From Erysipelotrichaceae bacterium UBA6182 (lineage in GTDB: Bacteria > Bacillota_I > Bacilli_A > Erysipelotrichales > Erysipelotrichaceae): a stretch of 12,132 nt of DNA. Of the stretch, positions 1 to 6,776 are shown piece by piece (within the stretch, counting starts at the first letter, position 1; each line of letters starts with the position of its first letter). Both the position numbers and the translations under genes were made by a program. The notes beneath the pieces were generated by a model. That model saw nothing but the letters and a program-made list of their open reading frames with translations. It had not been told where the DNA came from and did no database searches. The stretch is from positions 11,046-23,177 of the forward strand of contig DITO01000057.1 of assembly GCA_002422065.1 (NCBI GenBank), given 5' to 3'.

Positions 1-462
1 AAAAAATCATTTTGGATAAAGGAAAGAAGTGTTTTGATTACTTTAAATGTTGATACTGGTGGAAAGATTTACCCATATACCTATGGTTTTATCTATTCAA
101 ATGCATCCATGGGATTAAGCAACGTTGAAATTGGAGGACATATTAAAGCCAATGTAGTCGTTGAAATGATTGGATCGATTGATGAACCTGAACTGCTTGT
201 CAAAAGAAATGGAGTAGTTTCGGATGAATTAAGATTGCTTATGAATAGAACCGATGCACACATAGTCGTTTCAAGTTTGATTCAGGACTTGACTATGTAT
301 GAGATTATCAATGATGAAAAACATGATATCTATCGATTTCAAGATTTTGATAAAGAAAATTTACTATGGATTGAACCTGGTGCAATAGAGTTTGAATTTA
401 AGCCAGGAGTTTCAGAACAAACCATCTGTAAAATCAAAATATTCGAGTACTACCTGGGGTAA
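1..462 (+). CDS. Dit-like distal tail protein, 3' part (5' end outside window)
   Basis: Partial gene: the reading frame is open to base 1, so the TTG at 34 is not a convincing start. The in-frame residues before it (KKSFWIKERSV) contain the Phe/Trp 'PFW'-type segment often seen in the middle of siphophage distal tail (Dit, Sipho_tail) proteins. The visible 153 residues are beta-rich. They end with a WIEPGAIEFEFKPGV segment, a plausible C-terminal beta-sandwich as in Dit. Dit forms the hexameric ring joining the tail tube to the tip/baseplate. The next gene starts 3 bases after the stop and looks like the tail hub, which is the order expected (Dit then Tal). The family call is inferred from position and weak motifs; another tail-tip protein is possible. 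Confidence 0.6.
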   Translation, partial: KKSFWIKERSVLITLNVDTGGKIYPYTYGFIYSNASMGLSNVEIGGHIKANVVVEMIGSIDEPELLVKRNGVVSDELRLLMNRTDAHIVVSSLIQDLTMYEIINDEKHDIYRFQDFDKENLLWIEPGAIEFEFKPGVSEQTICKIKIFEYYLG

Positions 463-465
463 TTT

Positions 466-1587
466 ATGGAACTCATCATACTCGACAAAAAAACTTTTCA
501 AATCAAAGATCATGTTAACGTATCAGATGCGTTCGAAATCAAACTCGACTTGGTTATATCCCAAAAATCTACGTTTAAGTTATCCACCATCACAGTTAAC
601 GCAGCCATCAAAGATATTGTCTATCTACATACTAGTGAGTTTAACTACATAGGTATTATCGAGAGCATTGATGATGAAGATGATGGACTTGTCATCGGCA
701 CAGTTGAATTCAAAGAGATGTTAAAGAAAAGTGTCAAAGTTAATTCCTATTCAGGTATTCTTGCAGATTACATTGAAACGTTGGTCAGACAAGAATTTGT
801 AACCAATGATGATATCAAGGAGAACATAACATATCTTAGCATCAGTAAAGAAACATCAAAACTTGGAGAATTAACATTCGAAGATGACAAAATCATGACC
901 ATTCATGAGGTCATGGAACTGATATCAAAGAGTTATGGTGTCAACATCAAAGAAGAAATAGTAATCCAAAATGGAGTACTTGTTGGTATATTGCTAAGAA
1001 TAATCAATGTCAGTCAAGGTGTTAAGCTAAAAGGTGACCAATTAGCACTTGCAGACTTGGTCATTAACGATACAACTGAAACTTCAGTTAACAAAGTCAT
1101 CTACTATCCGAAAAGTGAAAATGTGATTCACATGGATATTAAGATTTATTACTTGCTTGTTGATGGTACTATTACTCAAGATTTGACACATCCCTTAAGG
1201 TTTACTGATGTTCAATCAGTGGGCAAAACTTATGGCGATAATGATTTTGATACATTAGTTAGCAAGGCACAAAGTGAACTAAGTATAACAAGAACCAATC
1301 ATCAAATTACATTTACTGTGAATATAGATCACAAAATCATTAGAGTCTTTGATAACGTGAATTTGGGTGATTTCATAGAGTTTCGATTTAAAGGAAAACT
1401 ATATGATTCAATCGTCACAGGAATAAAGTTTCAAAATCAAATGCTTTCATGCCAAATCACACTTGGTGAATACAGAATAAAACTTACAGAAAAAATCCAA
1501 ATTTTAAGCAAGAGTGTAATCTCGCAAATTGGACATATATCGATTAACAAAAGCAGTACCACAGATTTAGATGGAGGTGAATTCTAA
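466..1587 (+). CDS. Tail-tip hub / Tal-like phage tail protein
   Basis: 373 residues. The start is ATG 466, with a GGGGT ribosome site overlapping the end of the preceding gene. The protein is beta-rich, with no signal peptide and no membrane segment. The N-terminal part (roughly 1-90) contains a YIGIIESIDDEDDG segment, and the C-terminal part (roughly 285-345) contains FDNVNLGDFIEFRFKGK. This pattern is typical of siphophage tail-associated/hub proteins, possibly the ReqiPepy6 Gp37-like group, which form the trimeric plug under the Dit ring. No lytic or peptidase motif is recognised, and the protein is short for a Tal with a cell-wall-cleaving extension. It lies directly behind the Dit-like gene and ahead of the fibre genes, which supports the role. 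The exact family is an inference. Confidence 0.6.
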   Translation: MELIILDKKTFQIKDHVNVSDAFEIKLDLVISQKSTFKLSTITVNAAIKDIVYLHTSEFNYIGIIESIDDEDDGLVIGTVEFKEMLKKSVKVNSYSGILADYIETLVRQEFVTNDDIKENITYLSISKETSKLGELTFEDDKIMTIHEVMELISKSYGVNIKEEIVIQNGVLVGILLRIINVSQGVKLKGDQLALADLVINDTTETSVNKVIYYPKSENVIHMDIKIYYLLVDGTITQDLTHPLRFTDVQSVGKTYGDNDFDTLVSKAQSELSITRTNHQITFTVNIDHKIIRVFDNVNLGDFIEFRFKGKLYDSIVTGIKFQNQMLSCQITLGEYRIKLTEKIQILSKSVISQIGHISINKSSTTDLDGGEF

Positions 1588-2367
1588 ATGGGATTACAAA
1601 AAATAACGTTTGAAGGTGGAAACGTATCTGCCAAGAAAGATGCAGACTTATATTACTTTCTATTTTCAAATCGAATCGGCATATTAAAAGGTATCAAAAG
1701 TGGAGTAACGTATACACTCTCAAACAATACAATAACCTTTCAAGATGGCTATATTGCGGTGTATGGAAGATTGATTTATGTTGAAAACAATACTTCGATA
1801 CTAGTTAGTCCTGATTCAACAAAGAACGGTTATGTCATCCTTGGAGTTGATACAAACTCCAATGAAGTCAGTATGTATCTTAAGGAACAAACAAGTGGTT
1901 TTCCAACACTTACACTTAATCAACTAATCAATGGAGATGGCATTTACGAGTTCCCTCTAGCATCTTATTCGAAAACATCCACATCAGTTACGCTAACTCA
2001 AAACTTCGAACGGCCAGTAATTACATCATATGCTGAGATAATTTATAATCTAGAACTGAAGATTCACTCAGGTCTCGAACCTAGGGTAAAAAGTCCATCC
2101 ACGATATCACCAGGTGTATTTAGAATCACAGATACCTCATCCTATGAACTCTATCGTTCAATCCTATTGATCACTATAGGAAACTCAAATATTGTGACAG
2201 TGCCTGGTGCAAGTTTGTTTTATCAAATAGGGTCATCAAATAGTATATCTTACAGTATTTATGGCTCAACATTCTCACTTTATCTCAAGTACGAAAATGG
2301 GTACTTAACAATGACTTGTGGTAGCACATCACACATCATTAATAAAGTAATCATTTATAAACTATAA
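1588..2367 (+). CDS. Baseplate or receptor-binding structural protein, family not recognised
   Basis: 259 residues. The ATG abuts the previous stop, and a strong GGAGGTGA site (1573-1580) lies inside the end of the preceding gene, indicating translational coupling. The N-terminal third (MGLQKITFEGG, then a GYIAVYGRLIYVEN segment at about 53-66) resembles the N-terminal attachment region seen in several Gram-positive siphophage baseplate proteins. The C-terminal third is rich in Ser, Thr, Gly and Tyr with short beta strands, like a trimeric receptor-binding head. There are no catalytic motifs. Its position between the hub and two Mtd-like fibre proteins supports a role in the adsorption apparatus. 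The specific function is unknown. Confidence 0.5.
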   Translation: MGLQKITFEGGNVSAKKDADLYYFLFSNRIGILKGIKSGVTYTLSNNTITFQDGYIAVYGRLIYVENNTSILVSPDSTKNGYVILGVDTNSNEVSMYLKEQTSGFPTLTLNQLINGDGIYEFPLASYSKTSTSVTLTQNFERPVITSYAEIIYNLELKIHSGLEPRVKSPSTISPGVFRITDTSSYELYRSILLITIGNSNIVTVPGASLFYQIGSSNSISYSIYGSTFSLYLKYENGYLTMTCGSTSHIINKVIIYKL

Positions 2368-2384
2368 GAAGGGAAACAAAAAAC

Positions 2385-3071
2385 ATGGCTATTATACAAA
2401 TTAAACGGAGAACATCTGCTGGAACTGGACCACTCATTGGATCAACAGGAACAATTAAAGCTGGTGAGCCACTAGTCGATTTAAATGGTGGGAACCTCTA
2501 TGTATCAAAACAAGATAAAACAGGTACTGCAGGTAATCCTTTAGCGGTAGCAGATTATATCGAATACTTAAATAAAGCAAATGCAGAAACGAGTATGGAT
2601 TCAAAAATCACAGCACTCGCATTAGGTACTGCATCAAAGAAAAATACAGGTACAACCAATGGAACTGTACCTTTGATTGGTTCAGATGGAAAACTACCAT
2701 CATCAATCATCCCAGATGTTAGTCCAGTCACCTCGGTAAACGCTAAAACTGGAGCTGTAACGATTACTTTATCCGAATTGGGTGGTGTATCGACAACAAC
2801 ATATAATGCCCACGTGTCAAGCAATCTTCACTTAACAGATGATCAAAGAACTCGAATTGTAAATGTCAAGAATGTGTCTGTATCAGCGAGTACTGCTATG
2901 GTATTTACAGATACAAAGGCTAACTTTTTAGCGAAAACAATCACTTCAGGGTTAGTACTGTTTAAAGAAATAAATACAACTTACACACCAAATAAAGAAA
3001 TCTTTTTCGTTGGTCTTGATAAGGATGTTGTATTGACTCACGCATCAACCATTGATGGTGGAACGTATTAA
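2385..3071 (+). CDS. Tail fibre protein with Mtd-type N-terminal domain
   Basis: 228 residues, ATG preceded by AGAAGGGAAA (2367-2376). Residues 1-42 (MAIIQIKRRTSAGTGP through GEPLVDLNGGNLYVSK) match the small N-terminal domain of major tropism determinant-like and hyaluronidase-like tail fibres, which attaches the fibre to the tail. The middle is low-complexity Gly/Thr/Ser with the common fibre motif VNAKTGAVTITLSELGG at about residues 119-135. It is followed by NAHVSSNLHLTDDQRTRI, a typical phage fibre segment. The C-terminus is a short beta-rich head. The expected product is a slender trimeric fibre in the adsorption apparatus. Its stop overlaps the next start by one base (TAATG), so the two fibre genes are probably co-translated. 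The fibre call is fairly secure; the receptor is unknown. Confidence 0.75.
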   Translation: MAIIQIKRRTSAGTGPLIGSTGTIKAGEPLVDLNGGNLYVSKQDKTGTAGNPLAVADYIEYLNKANAETSMDSKITALALGTASKKNTGTTNGTVPLIGSDGKLPSSIIPDVSPVTSVNAKTGAVTITLSELGGVSTTTYNAHVSSNLHLTDDQRTRIVNVKNVSVSASTAMVFTDTKANFLAKTITSGLVLFKEINTTYTPNKEIFFVGLDKDVVLTHASTIDGGTY

Positions 3072-3757
3072 TGGCAATCATTCGTGTTAAAAGAGGTACT
3101 GCTAATCCGACAACTTCAAATTTGCTTTATGTAGGCGAAATGGGGTTTAACACCACAACCAATGAACTGTTCATTAGAGGCAATTCATCTGTGGTAAAAG
3201 TAGGTGGTGGTATCGGAGAACTCGTTTATTCATATCAAGGGACATTGTATTATCAAACAGTATCACATATTTTTGACAACAACTACATTTATGAAATTTA
3301 CATTCTCGCATCTACAGCTGGAACAGTGAGTGATACTTCATCTTCATATATAAACTATATGTCTTCAGGAGGTTCATACTTCCTAGGTAGTTACATGAGC
3401 CTAAGATACGATGATGACTACAATACTGGACTAACCAGGATGAGTGGTAGAGCTGCAAGCACGTTCTACATTAACGATCAGTTCTCAGGTAGTAAAACAC
3501 CTACATTTGGAATCACGAAAACAATCACCCTAGAGTTAATCCCAACCTTTCAATCCAATACCTCAACTACATACAGTTGGGTTGCAAAAGGGAAATCTAT
3601 TACAACGCTATCTGATGACTCAAGCCCAACAGTTGCTATGGCAGAATTTGTCCATGTGATTGATGGAGCTATCGGTAGACTTTATATTAATCCTGGTTTG
3701 AACCTTGGTTCCCCAGATACACTTCAAATCTCAATTTATAGAAAGAAGAGGACATAA
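3071..3757 (+). CDS. Second tail fibre / receptor-binding protein with Mtd-type N-terminus
   Basis: 228 residues. The start shares one base with the previous stop (TAATG), with GGTGG just upstream. Residues 1-45 (MAIIRVKRGTANPTTSN, then LYVGEMGFNTTTNELFIRG) are a second copy of the fibre N-terminal attachment domain, related to the preceding protein but diverged. The rest differs completely: a region of roughly 180 residues rich in Tyr, Ser, Thr and Gly, predicted beta-sandwich, which is a plausible receptor-binding head. The pair looks like two fibres that dock to the same tail-tip site but carry different heads. No diversity-generating retroelement (reverse transcriptase or template repeat) is seen nearby. 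Confidence 0.65.
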   Translation: MAIIRVKRGTANPTTSNLLYVGEMGFNTTTNELFIRGNSSVVKVGGGIGELVYSYQGTLYYQTVSHIFDNNYIYEIYILASTAGTVSDTSSSYINYMSSGGSYFLGSYMSLRYDDDYNTGLTRMSGRAASTFYINDQFSGSKTPTFGITKTITLELIPTFQSNTSTTYSWVAKGKSITTLSDDSSPTVAMAEFVHVIDGAIGRLYINPGLNLGSPDTLQISIYRKKRT

Positions 3758-3759
3758 CA

Positions 3760-4077
3760 ATGGCCATCATCAAAAGTTTAGAATCAAGAATAGGAATCAA
3801 TGTCAACTATCATCGCATTATTGGAGTCAATCTCAATTATAGAGATAAGAAGGTAGTAATTTGTTTAGCTTCTTACTTAGATAAAGAAAAACGTATCAAT
3901 GGATTTAATCCCTTGGAAGCTGTTGATATCGAAGTGCCGGTTAAAGATTTCGATTTATTTAAAGATGAAAATCCCATCGCATTAGCCTATTTGTGGCTTA
4001 AAGAAAATGTGATTGGGTTTGATGACTCAGCTGATGATTTAGAAAAAAACGAGGAACATATTTATGAATCAGAATAA
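3760..4077 (+). CDS. Short conserved-type phage tail-module protein, unknown function
   Basis: 105 residues, ATG two bases after the previous stop, with AGAGG a few bases upstream. The N-terminal half alternates beta strands (GINVNYHRIIGVNLNYRDKK, then VVICLASYLDKE). The C-terminal half is acidic and helical. Small proteins beginning MAIIKS with a Y-HRI-x-x-x-N pattern are recurrent after fibre genes in Gram-positive siphophages, but I know of no demonstrated function; fibre assembly or capping would fit the position. The last 14 bases overlap the start of the nucleotidyltransferase gene, so the two are translationally linked. It has no membrane segment or enzymatic motif. Confidence 0.6.
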   Translation: MAIIKSLESRIGINVNYHRIIGVNLNYRDKKVVICLASYLDKEKRINGFNPLEAVDIEVPVKDFDLFKDENPIALAYLWLKENVIGFDDSADDLEKNEEHIYESE

Positions 4078-4726
4078 GCCCATCCTCGATAAGGAACGTT
4101 TGAAAACGATTGTGGTTAATATGTTTCCAGAACATGAAGTGATGTTTATCTATTTTTGTGGATCCATTGCGTACCACACAACATCAAGTAACTCTGATGT
4201 CGATATTACAGTGGTATTGAGCGGATTTAAAGGGTTGATTCATACATCACTTGAAGGCATCGATATTTTTGGTTATGGGTATGAAGATTTTTGTAAAAGA
4301 CAAGAAATGAACTCTGACATCCCTCTTTATAACCGACTTCATGCAGATGATATCATCAATGCAAAAGAACATCTTGTCTTTTTAAATCCTTTATTTGAGA
4401 ATGAATTCAATGATTTGGTGGAGATTGACTTCACCAGTTATCTCGACAAATATCTCGATACTGTTATTGAATATTATGATCAAATTATCAATAAGGATAA
4501 TATGCTCGTAAAAAGAGCGTACCATATCTTAAGAATCAGAGCGATTCTAGATACCTATCTTGAAACTGGTGACTATACGCTTATACTTTCAGATGATTGG
4601 ATGAAGCGTATTGATGAACTAAAAACCAATTGGGATAAATCAGATGATGGAATATATCTATCAACATTAAGACAATTTTTACTAGAAATCAAAGAAATAA
4701 GAGATGAGGTGCTCCAACATGAGTGA
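4064..4726 (+). CDS. Nucleotidyltransferase of the Pol-beta superfamily (YcgL/RlaP-like)
   Basis: 220 residues. ATG 4064 has GAGGAA seven bases upstream and overlaps the previous gene by 14 bases. Residues 33-47 carry the nucleotidyltransferase signature: G33-S34, then S44-D45-x-D47 as metal-binding carboxylates. D67 in GIDIFGYG is a plausible third. The C-terminal helical half holds KRAYHILRIRAILDTYLETG (about 147-166), which resembles the H-x-x-R / E-T-G helical region of the YcgL/COG3541 (RlaP, PF10127) group. Such enzymes transfer NMP to nucleic acid, protein or small molecules; the substrate here cannot be read from sequence. The gene is embedded in the tail/lysis operon, not a replication module, which is unusual. 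The superfamily call is strong; the subfamily is an inference. Confidence 0.75.
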   Translation: MNQNKPILDKERLKTIVVNMFPEHEVMFIYFCGSIAYHTTSSNSDVDITVVLSGFKGLIHTSLEGIDIFGYGYEDFCKRQEMNSDIPLYNRLHADDIINAKEHLVFLNPLFENEFNDLVEIDFTSYLDKYLDTVIEYYDQIINKDNMLVKRAYHILRIRAILDTYLETGDYTLILSDDWMKRIDELKTNWDKSDDGIYLSTLRQFLLEIKEIRDEVLQHE

Positions 4727-5021
4727 GTTAGAAGTTACTTTAATGATTATTGGTGTTTCAGGTACTTTCTCAAGTATTCTGTTTGCATATCTAGCCTTTC
4801 GAAGAGCTGATAGAAGAGAAGATAAGAATGCAGGAAAGAACGAAGGCATTCTGATTTCCGATTTGGGATACATCAAGTCTAGTACAGAACGTATCGAGAA
4901 AAGAATGGATAAACTCGATAATGGGTTTTCTGATTTGAACACACGAGTTGCAATCCTAGAAAGTGATGTTAAAAACTTATCCAAAAGACATAGTCCAGCA
5001 AAGGAGACCAGGAACATATGA
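4719..5021 (+). CDS. Small membrane/coiled-coil protein of the lysis cassette
   Basis: 100 residues from ATG 4719, preferred over the in-frame ATG 4704 because GAGGTG (4706-4711) lies seven bases before it. There is one N-terminal membrane segment (about residues 7-27), then a basic stretch (RRADRREDK), then a heptad-rich helix (about 45-90: YIKSSTERIEKRMDKL, then NTRVAILESDVKNLSKR). The layout is N-out or N-in anchor plus cytoplasmic or periplasmic coiled coil, as in XhlA-like and other holin-adjacent phage proteins. It overlaps the nucleotidyltransferase stop by 8 bases and its own stop overlaps the holin start (ATGA), so it should be co-translated with the holin. A helper or regulator of lysis is likely but unproven. 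Confidence 0.7.
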   Translation: MSELEVTLMIIGVSGTFSSILFAYLAFRRADRREDKNAGKNEGILISDLGYIKSSTERIEKRMDKLDNGFSDLNTRVAILESDVKNLSKRHSPAKETRNI

Positions 5022-5395
5022 ACGAAATAGTCACATCCATTATCAGTATTGTCGTAACAACAGTTGTATTACCCCTCATCACTTTAGGTGGAGCAAAACT
5101 GATACAATACCTCAACAGCAAGATAGAGGATGAACATACTAAAAGAATTTTATCTTCAATTGCAGCAAGCGTAGAAAGAGCAGTAAGGGTTGTATTTCAA
5201 ACTTATGTTGAATCCTTGAAGAAGAACGGAACCTTCGATAAAGAAGCCCAAAAAACGGCTTTAGTCATCGCCAAGCAAGAAGTTGTGCGTGAACTCAATA
5301 TTGAAGCTAAAGAGTTTATAATGAACAACTACGGAGATTTAAATGTATTTATTACTAATCAGATTGAATCGACAATTAACTTATTAAAGCATTAA
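5018..5395 (+). CDS. Phage holin, LLH family
   Basis: 125 residues, ATG in an ATGA overlap with the previous stop; AAGGAG (5001-5006) is the ribosome site. There is one N-terminal membrane helix (about 4-27, TSIISIVVTTVVLPLITLGG). The long amphipathic C-terminal part follows the LL-H holin pattern: VERAVRVVFQTYVESLKKNG (about 52-71), FDKEAQKTALVIAKQEV, then NNYGDLNVFITNQIEST near the end. LLH holins form the membrane lesion that ends the infection and usually precede an endolysin gene. No endolysin follows here. The last 25 codons recur in diverged form at 7135-7209. A factor-independent terminator begins 7 bases after the stop. Confidence 0.85.
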   Translation: MNEIVTSIISIVVTTVVLPLITLGGAKLIQYLNSKIEDEHTKRILSSIAASVERAVRVVFQTYVESLKKNGTFDKEAQKTALVIAKQEVVRELNIEAKEFIMNNYGDLNVFITNQIESTINLLKH

Positions 5396-5445
5396 ATACA
5401 ATAATGACCAAAATGATAAAATCTATGGTCATTTTTTATTTATCA
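5321..5445 (+). repeat. Holin 3' end plus terminator, copy A of a flanking repeat
   Basis: The last 25 codons of the holin and the following terminator are repeated at 7135-7258. Within the codon block, 56 of 75 bases match by hand alignment and 18 of 24 residues are identical. Many of the base changes are silent third-position changes. Weaker similarity seems to continue a short way past the terminator (CTATGTG versus CTATATG). Confidence 0.8.
5403..5440 (+). terminator. Rho-independent terminator of the late operon (copy A)
   Basis: Perfect 8-bp stem AATGACCA (5403-5410) / TGGTCATT (5426-5433), a 15-base loop, then a T-rich tract. It ends the tail-lysis transcript just after the holin. The right arm and T tract (5426-5445) are identical over 20 bases to the terminator at 7239-7258. 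Confidence 0.85.
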
Positions 5446-5494
5446 TGATTCCTATGTGTCTCAATATATAATTGGGTTCTTGAATATTCCTAAA

Positions 5495-5516
5495 ATACAG
5501 GTTTTTAATCCTGTAT
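5495..5516. promoter_or_regulatory. Inverted repeat upstream of the accessory-cassette promoter
   Basis: Perfect 7-bp arms ATACAGG (5495-5501) and CCTGTAT (5510-5516) separated by 8 bases. No T tract follows on the + strand and only a short one on the - strand, so a terminator is less likely than a protein-binding site or a weak hairpin. It lies about 45 bases upstream of the -35 box for the Xre-type gene. The 214-base gap 5396-5609 otherwise contains only terminator A and the promoter region. Confidence 0.4.
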
Positions 5517-5549
5517 AAGCAAAAAAAACATTAATTTAAATTATACCTA

Positions 5550-5588
5550 GTCAAATATATTGACAAAGTAAAAAAATAAATGTATGCT
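5550..5588 (+). promoter_or_regulatory. Promoter of the accessory cassette with palindromic operator on the -35 box
   Basis: Consensus -35 TTGACA (5560-5565), a 17-base spacer and a -10 TATGCT (5583-5588, 4 of 6 consensus positions). A perfect palindrome GTCAA-N5-TTGAC (5550-5564) overlaps the -35 box. The first downstream gene encodes an Xre-type DNA-binding protein, so repression of its own promoter is the simplest reading. The promoter is well supported by sequence; the operator function is inferred. Confidence 0.65.
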
Positions 5589-5609
5589 ATAAGAAACGGA
5601 GGAATAATA

Positions 5610-6074
5610 ATGTCTAATTTAGTTGTTAATAAGGAAAATCAAATTTACAAATTGCAACAAAATTTATCTTCGATTAGAAAAATAGCGGGATGGACCATGC
5701 AAGACTTGGGTGATAGAATTGGTTTGACTAAACAAACGATTAGCAATCTTGAAAATAGAAAAACCATTATGAATTTAACCCAATATATAGCAATACGCAA
5801 GGTTCTGGATGATGAAATGGAGAGCAATAAATCTAACGAGCTATTATCTAAAGTAGTTGGTTTATTAATAGATAACAGTGATCAATTAGATGATGAAACT
5901 TATATGAAAGCACAAGAAGTAGTAAATACGGTAGCTGCTTCAGCAGCAAGTGGGACACCAAGTAAAAATTTAAAAAAGTTTTTTGATGTTCTCATCATGT
6001 CAATTCCAGTTATAGCAACAATTGGGGTAGCCATTTTTATTAAATCAAAGAATTGGTTAAGATTTTTTAAATAG
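5610..6074 (+). CDS. Xre-type HTH regulator with C-terminal membrane anchor
   Basis: 154 residues from ATG 5610, chosen because GGAGG (5598-5602) sits seven bases upstream. The earlier in-frame ATG at 5580 lies inside the promoter. Residues about 15-65 form an HTH_3/Xre domain: LSSIRKIAGWTMQDLGDRIG, then LTKQTISNLENRKT as recognition helix and turn. The middle (about 70-115) is helical and acidic. A hydrophobic segment at about 124-144 (LIMSIPVIATIGVAIFI) followed by basic and aromatic residues predicts a single C-terminal membrane helix with the HTH in the cytoplasm. It is the first gene of a four-gene cassette, behind a promoter with a palindrome on the -35. It may repress its own operon; membrane tethering would let it sense membrane events. 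This last point is inference. Confidence 0.75.
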   Translation: MSNLVVNKENQIYKLQQNLSSIRKIAGWTMQDLGDRIGLTKQTISNLENRKTIMNLTQYIAIRKVLDDEMESNKSNELLSKVVGLLIDNSDQLDDETYMKAQEVVNTVAASAASGTPSKNLKKFFDVLIMSIPVIATIGVAIFIKSKNWLRFFK

Positions 6075-6087
6075 GGAGGTTGAAAAA

Positions 6088-6444
6088 ATGAATAATCTTG
6101 GAAGTTACAAAGCACTAACTATTATGTCTAAAAAAGTAGGTGGACCAGAAAACCTTCTGCTTCTCGTTTTTGGAACAGGTATATTAGTTTCGAATTTGGA
6201 TAGAATAATAAAAGTCATCACTAACAAAAAAAGGAAAAGTAGTACTAGTGTTGAATCACCATTATTTTATGTACATTCAGAATTTGTTGATAGTCTTGGT
6301 GCACATTTTAATGTTGGTGATCTATATAGAGTCTTAGAAGAGGATAACAATTCGATTTTAATCGAAATAATCAACGACTCAAATAATCCATATTTTGTTG
6401 ATAAAGACATTTTACTTGAGATATCAAATTATGGAGGAATTTAA
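6088..6444 (+). CDS. Small single-TM protein with C-terminal beta domain, unknown family
   Basis: 118 residues, with a GGGAGG site 13 bases after which the ATG follows, directly behind the Xre gene. The N-terminus has a short helix ending KKVGGPEN (15-22), then a hydrophobic stretch (about 23-36, LLLLVFGTGILV). A basic juxtamembrane segment follows (KKRKSS), so the C-terminal domain should be cytoplasmic. Residues 57-118 (beginning ESPLFYVHSEF, with FNVGDLYRVLEE) look like a small SH3-like beta barrel. I do not recognise the family with certainty. Small proteins with a KVGGP-plus-hydrophobic motif occur beside Xre genes in mobile elements as far as I recall, but I cannot verify this. Superinfection exclusion or membrane sensing would fit but is unproven. 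Confidence 0.6.
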   Translation: MNNLGSYKALTIMSKKVGGPENLLLLVFGTGILVSNLDRIIKVITNKKRKSSTSVESPLFYVHSEFVDSLGAHFNVGDLYRVLEEDNNSILIEIINDSNNPYFVDKDILLEISNYGGI

Positions 6445-6445
6445 A

Positions 6446-6751
6446 ATGAGTGGTTATGATTGGTATTGCGATAGTTGTGGAATCATCATGAATTATCAAA
6501 TTGGTTTCAGTACTGACAGTGGTGAATGGACTTGTGCAGAATGTGGTTGTCATAACGATGTTTCATCTAATAATATAGAAAATTATGGAGAGAAACCAGC
6601 TACCGAAAATCAACTAAGATATATTCGAAAAATTGAAAATCTTCTTGAAATCAATTTTTACGGTAGTTCCTTTGAAGAAGCATCAGATTTTATAAATGGA
6701 AACGAAGATTTATATCAGGCAAAATTGCACACACCTTATAACTATAGGTGA
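6446..6751 (+). CDS. Zinc-ribbon protein with C-terminal 'TENQ' helical domain
   Basis: 101 residues from ATG 6446, one base after the previous stop, with GGAGG (6433-6437) eight bases upstream. An upstream in-frame ATG at 6395 lies inside the previous gene and is less likely. A four-Cys zinc ribbon is visible: C8-x2-C11 and C30-x2-C33. Residues about 52-86 (ATENQLRYIRKIENLLEIN, then FYGSSFEEASDFING) match a small helical domain of the type T-x-x-Q-x-x-x-I found in many phage and mobile-element proteins. It may bind nucleic acid or act as an adaptor; there are no catalytic residues. It is the third gene of the accessory cassette and probably co-transcribed with it. The zinc ribbon is clear; the role is unknown. 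Confidence 0.65.
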   Translation: MSGYDWYCDSCGIIMNYQIGFSTDSGEWTCAECGCHNDVSSNNIENYGEKPATENQLRYIRKIENLLEINFYGSSFEEASDFINGNEDLYQAKLHTPYNYR

Positions 6752-6776
6752 TGAAATGGAAAGGGGATGATTTTGA

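Noticed and set aside
392..652. Open frame of 86 codons overlapping the tail genes
   Set aside because: Lies in another frame across the end of the Dit-like gene and the start of the hub gene, both of which have good ribosome sites or family features.
2555..2824. Minus-strand open frame within the first fibre gene
   Set aside because: Antisense shadow of a low-complexity Gly/Thr-rich gene; no ribosome site or motif.
2385..3757. Diversity-generating retroelement linked to Mtd-type fibres
   Set aside because: Mtd-like N-termini suggest it, but there is no reverse transcriptase, Avd protein or template/variable repeat pair in the window.
4682..5017. Minus-strand open frame opposite the coiled-coil gene
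   Set aside because: Fully antisense to a gene with proper start, overlaps and motifs. All convincing genes here are on the + strand.
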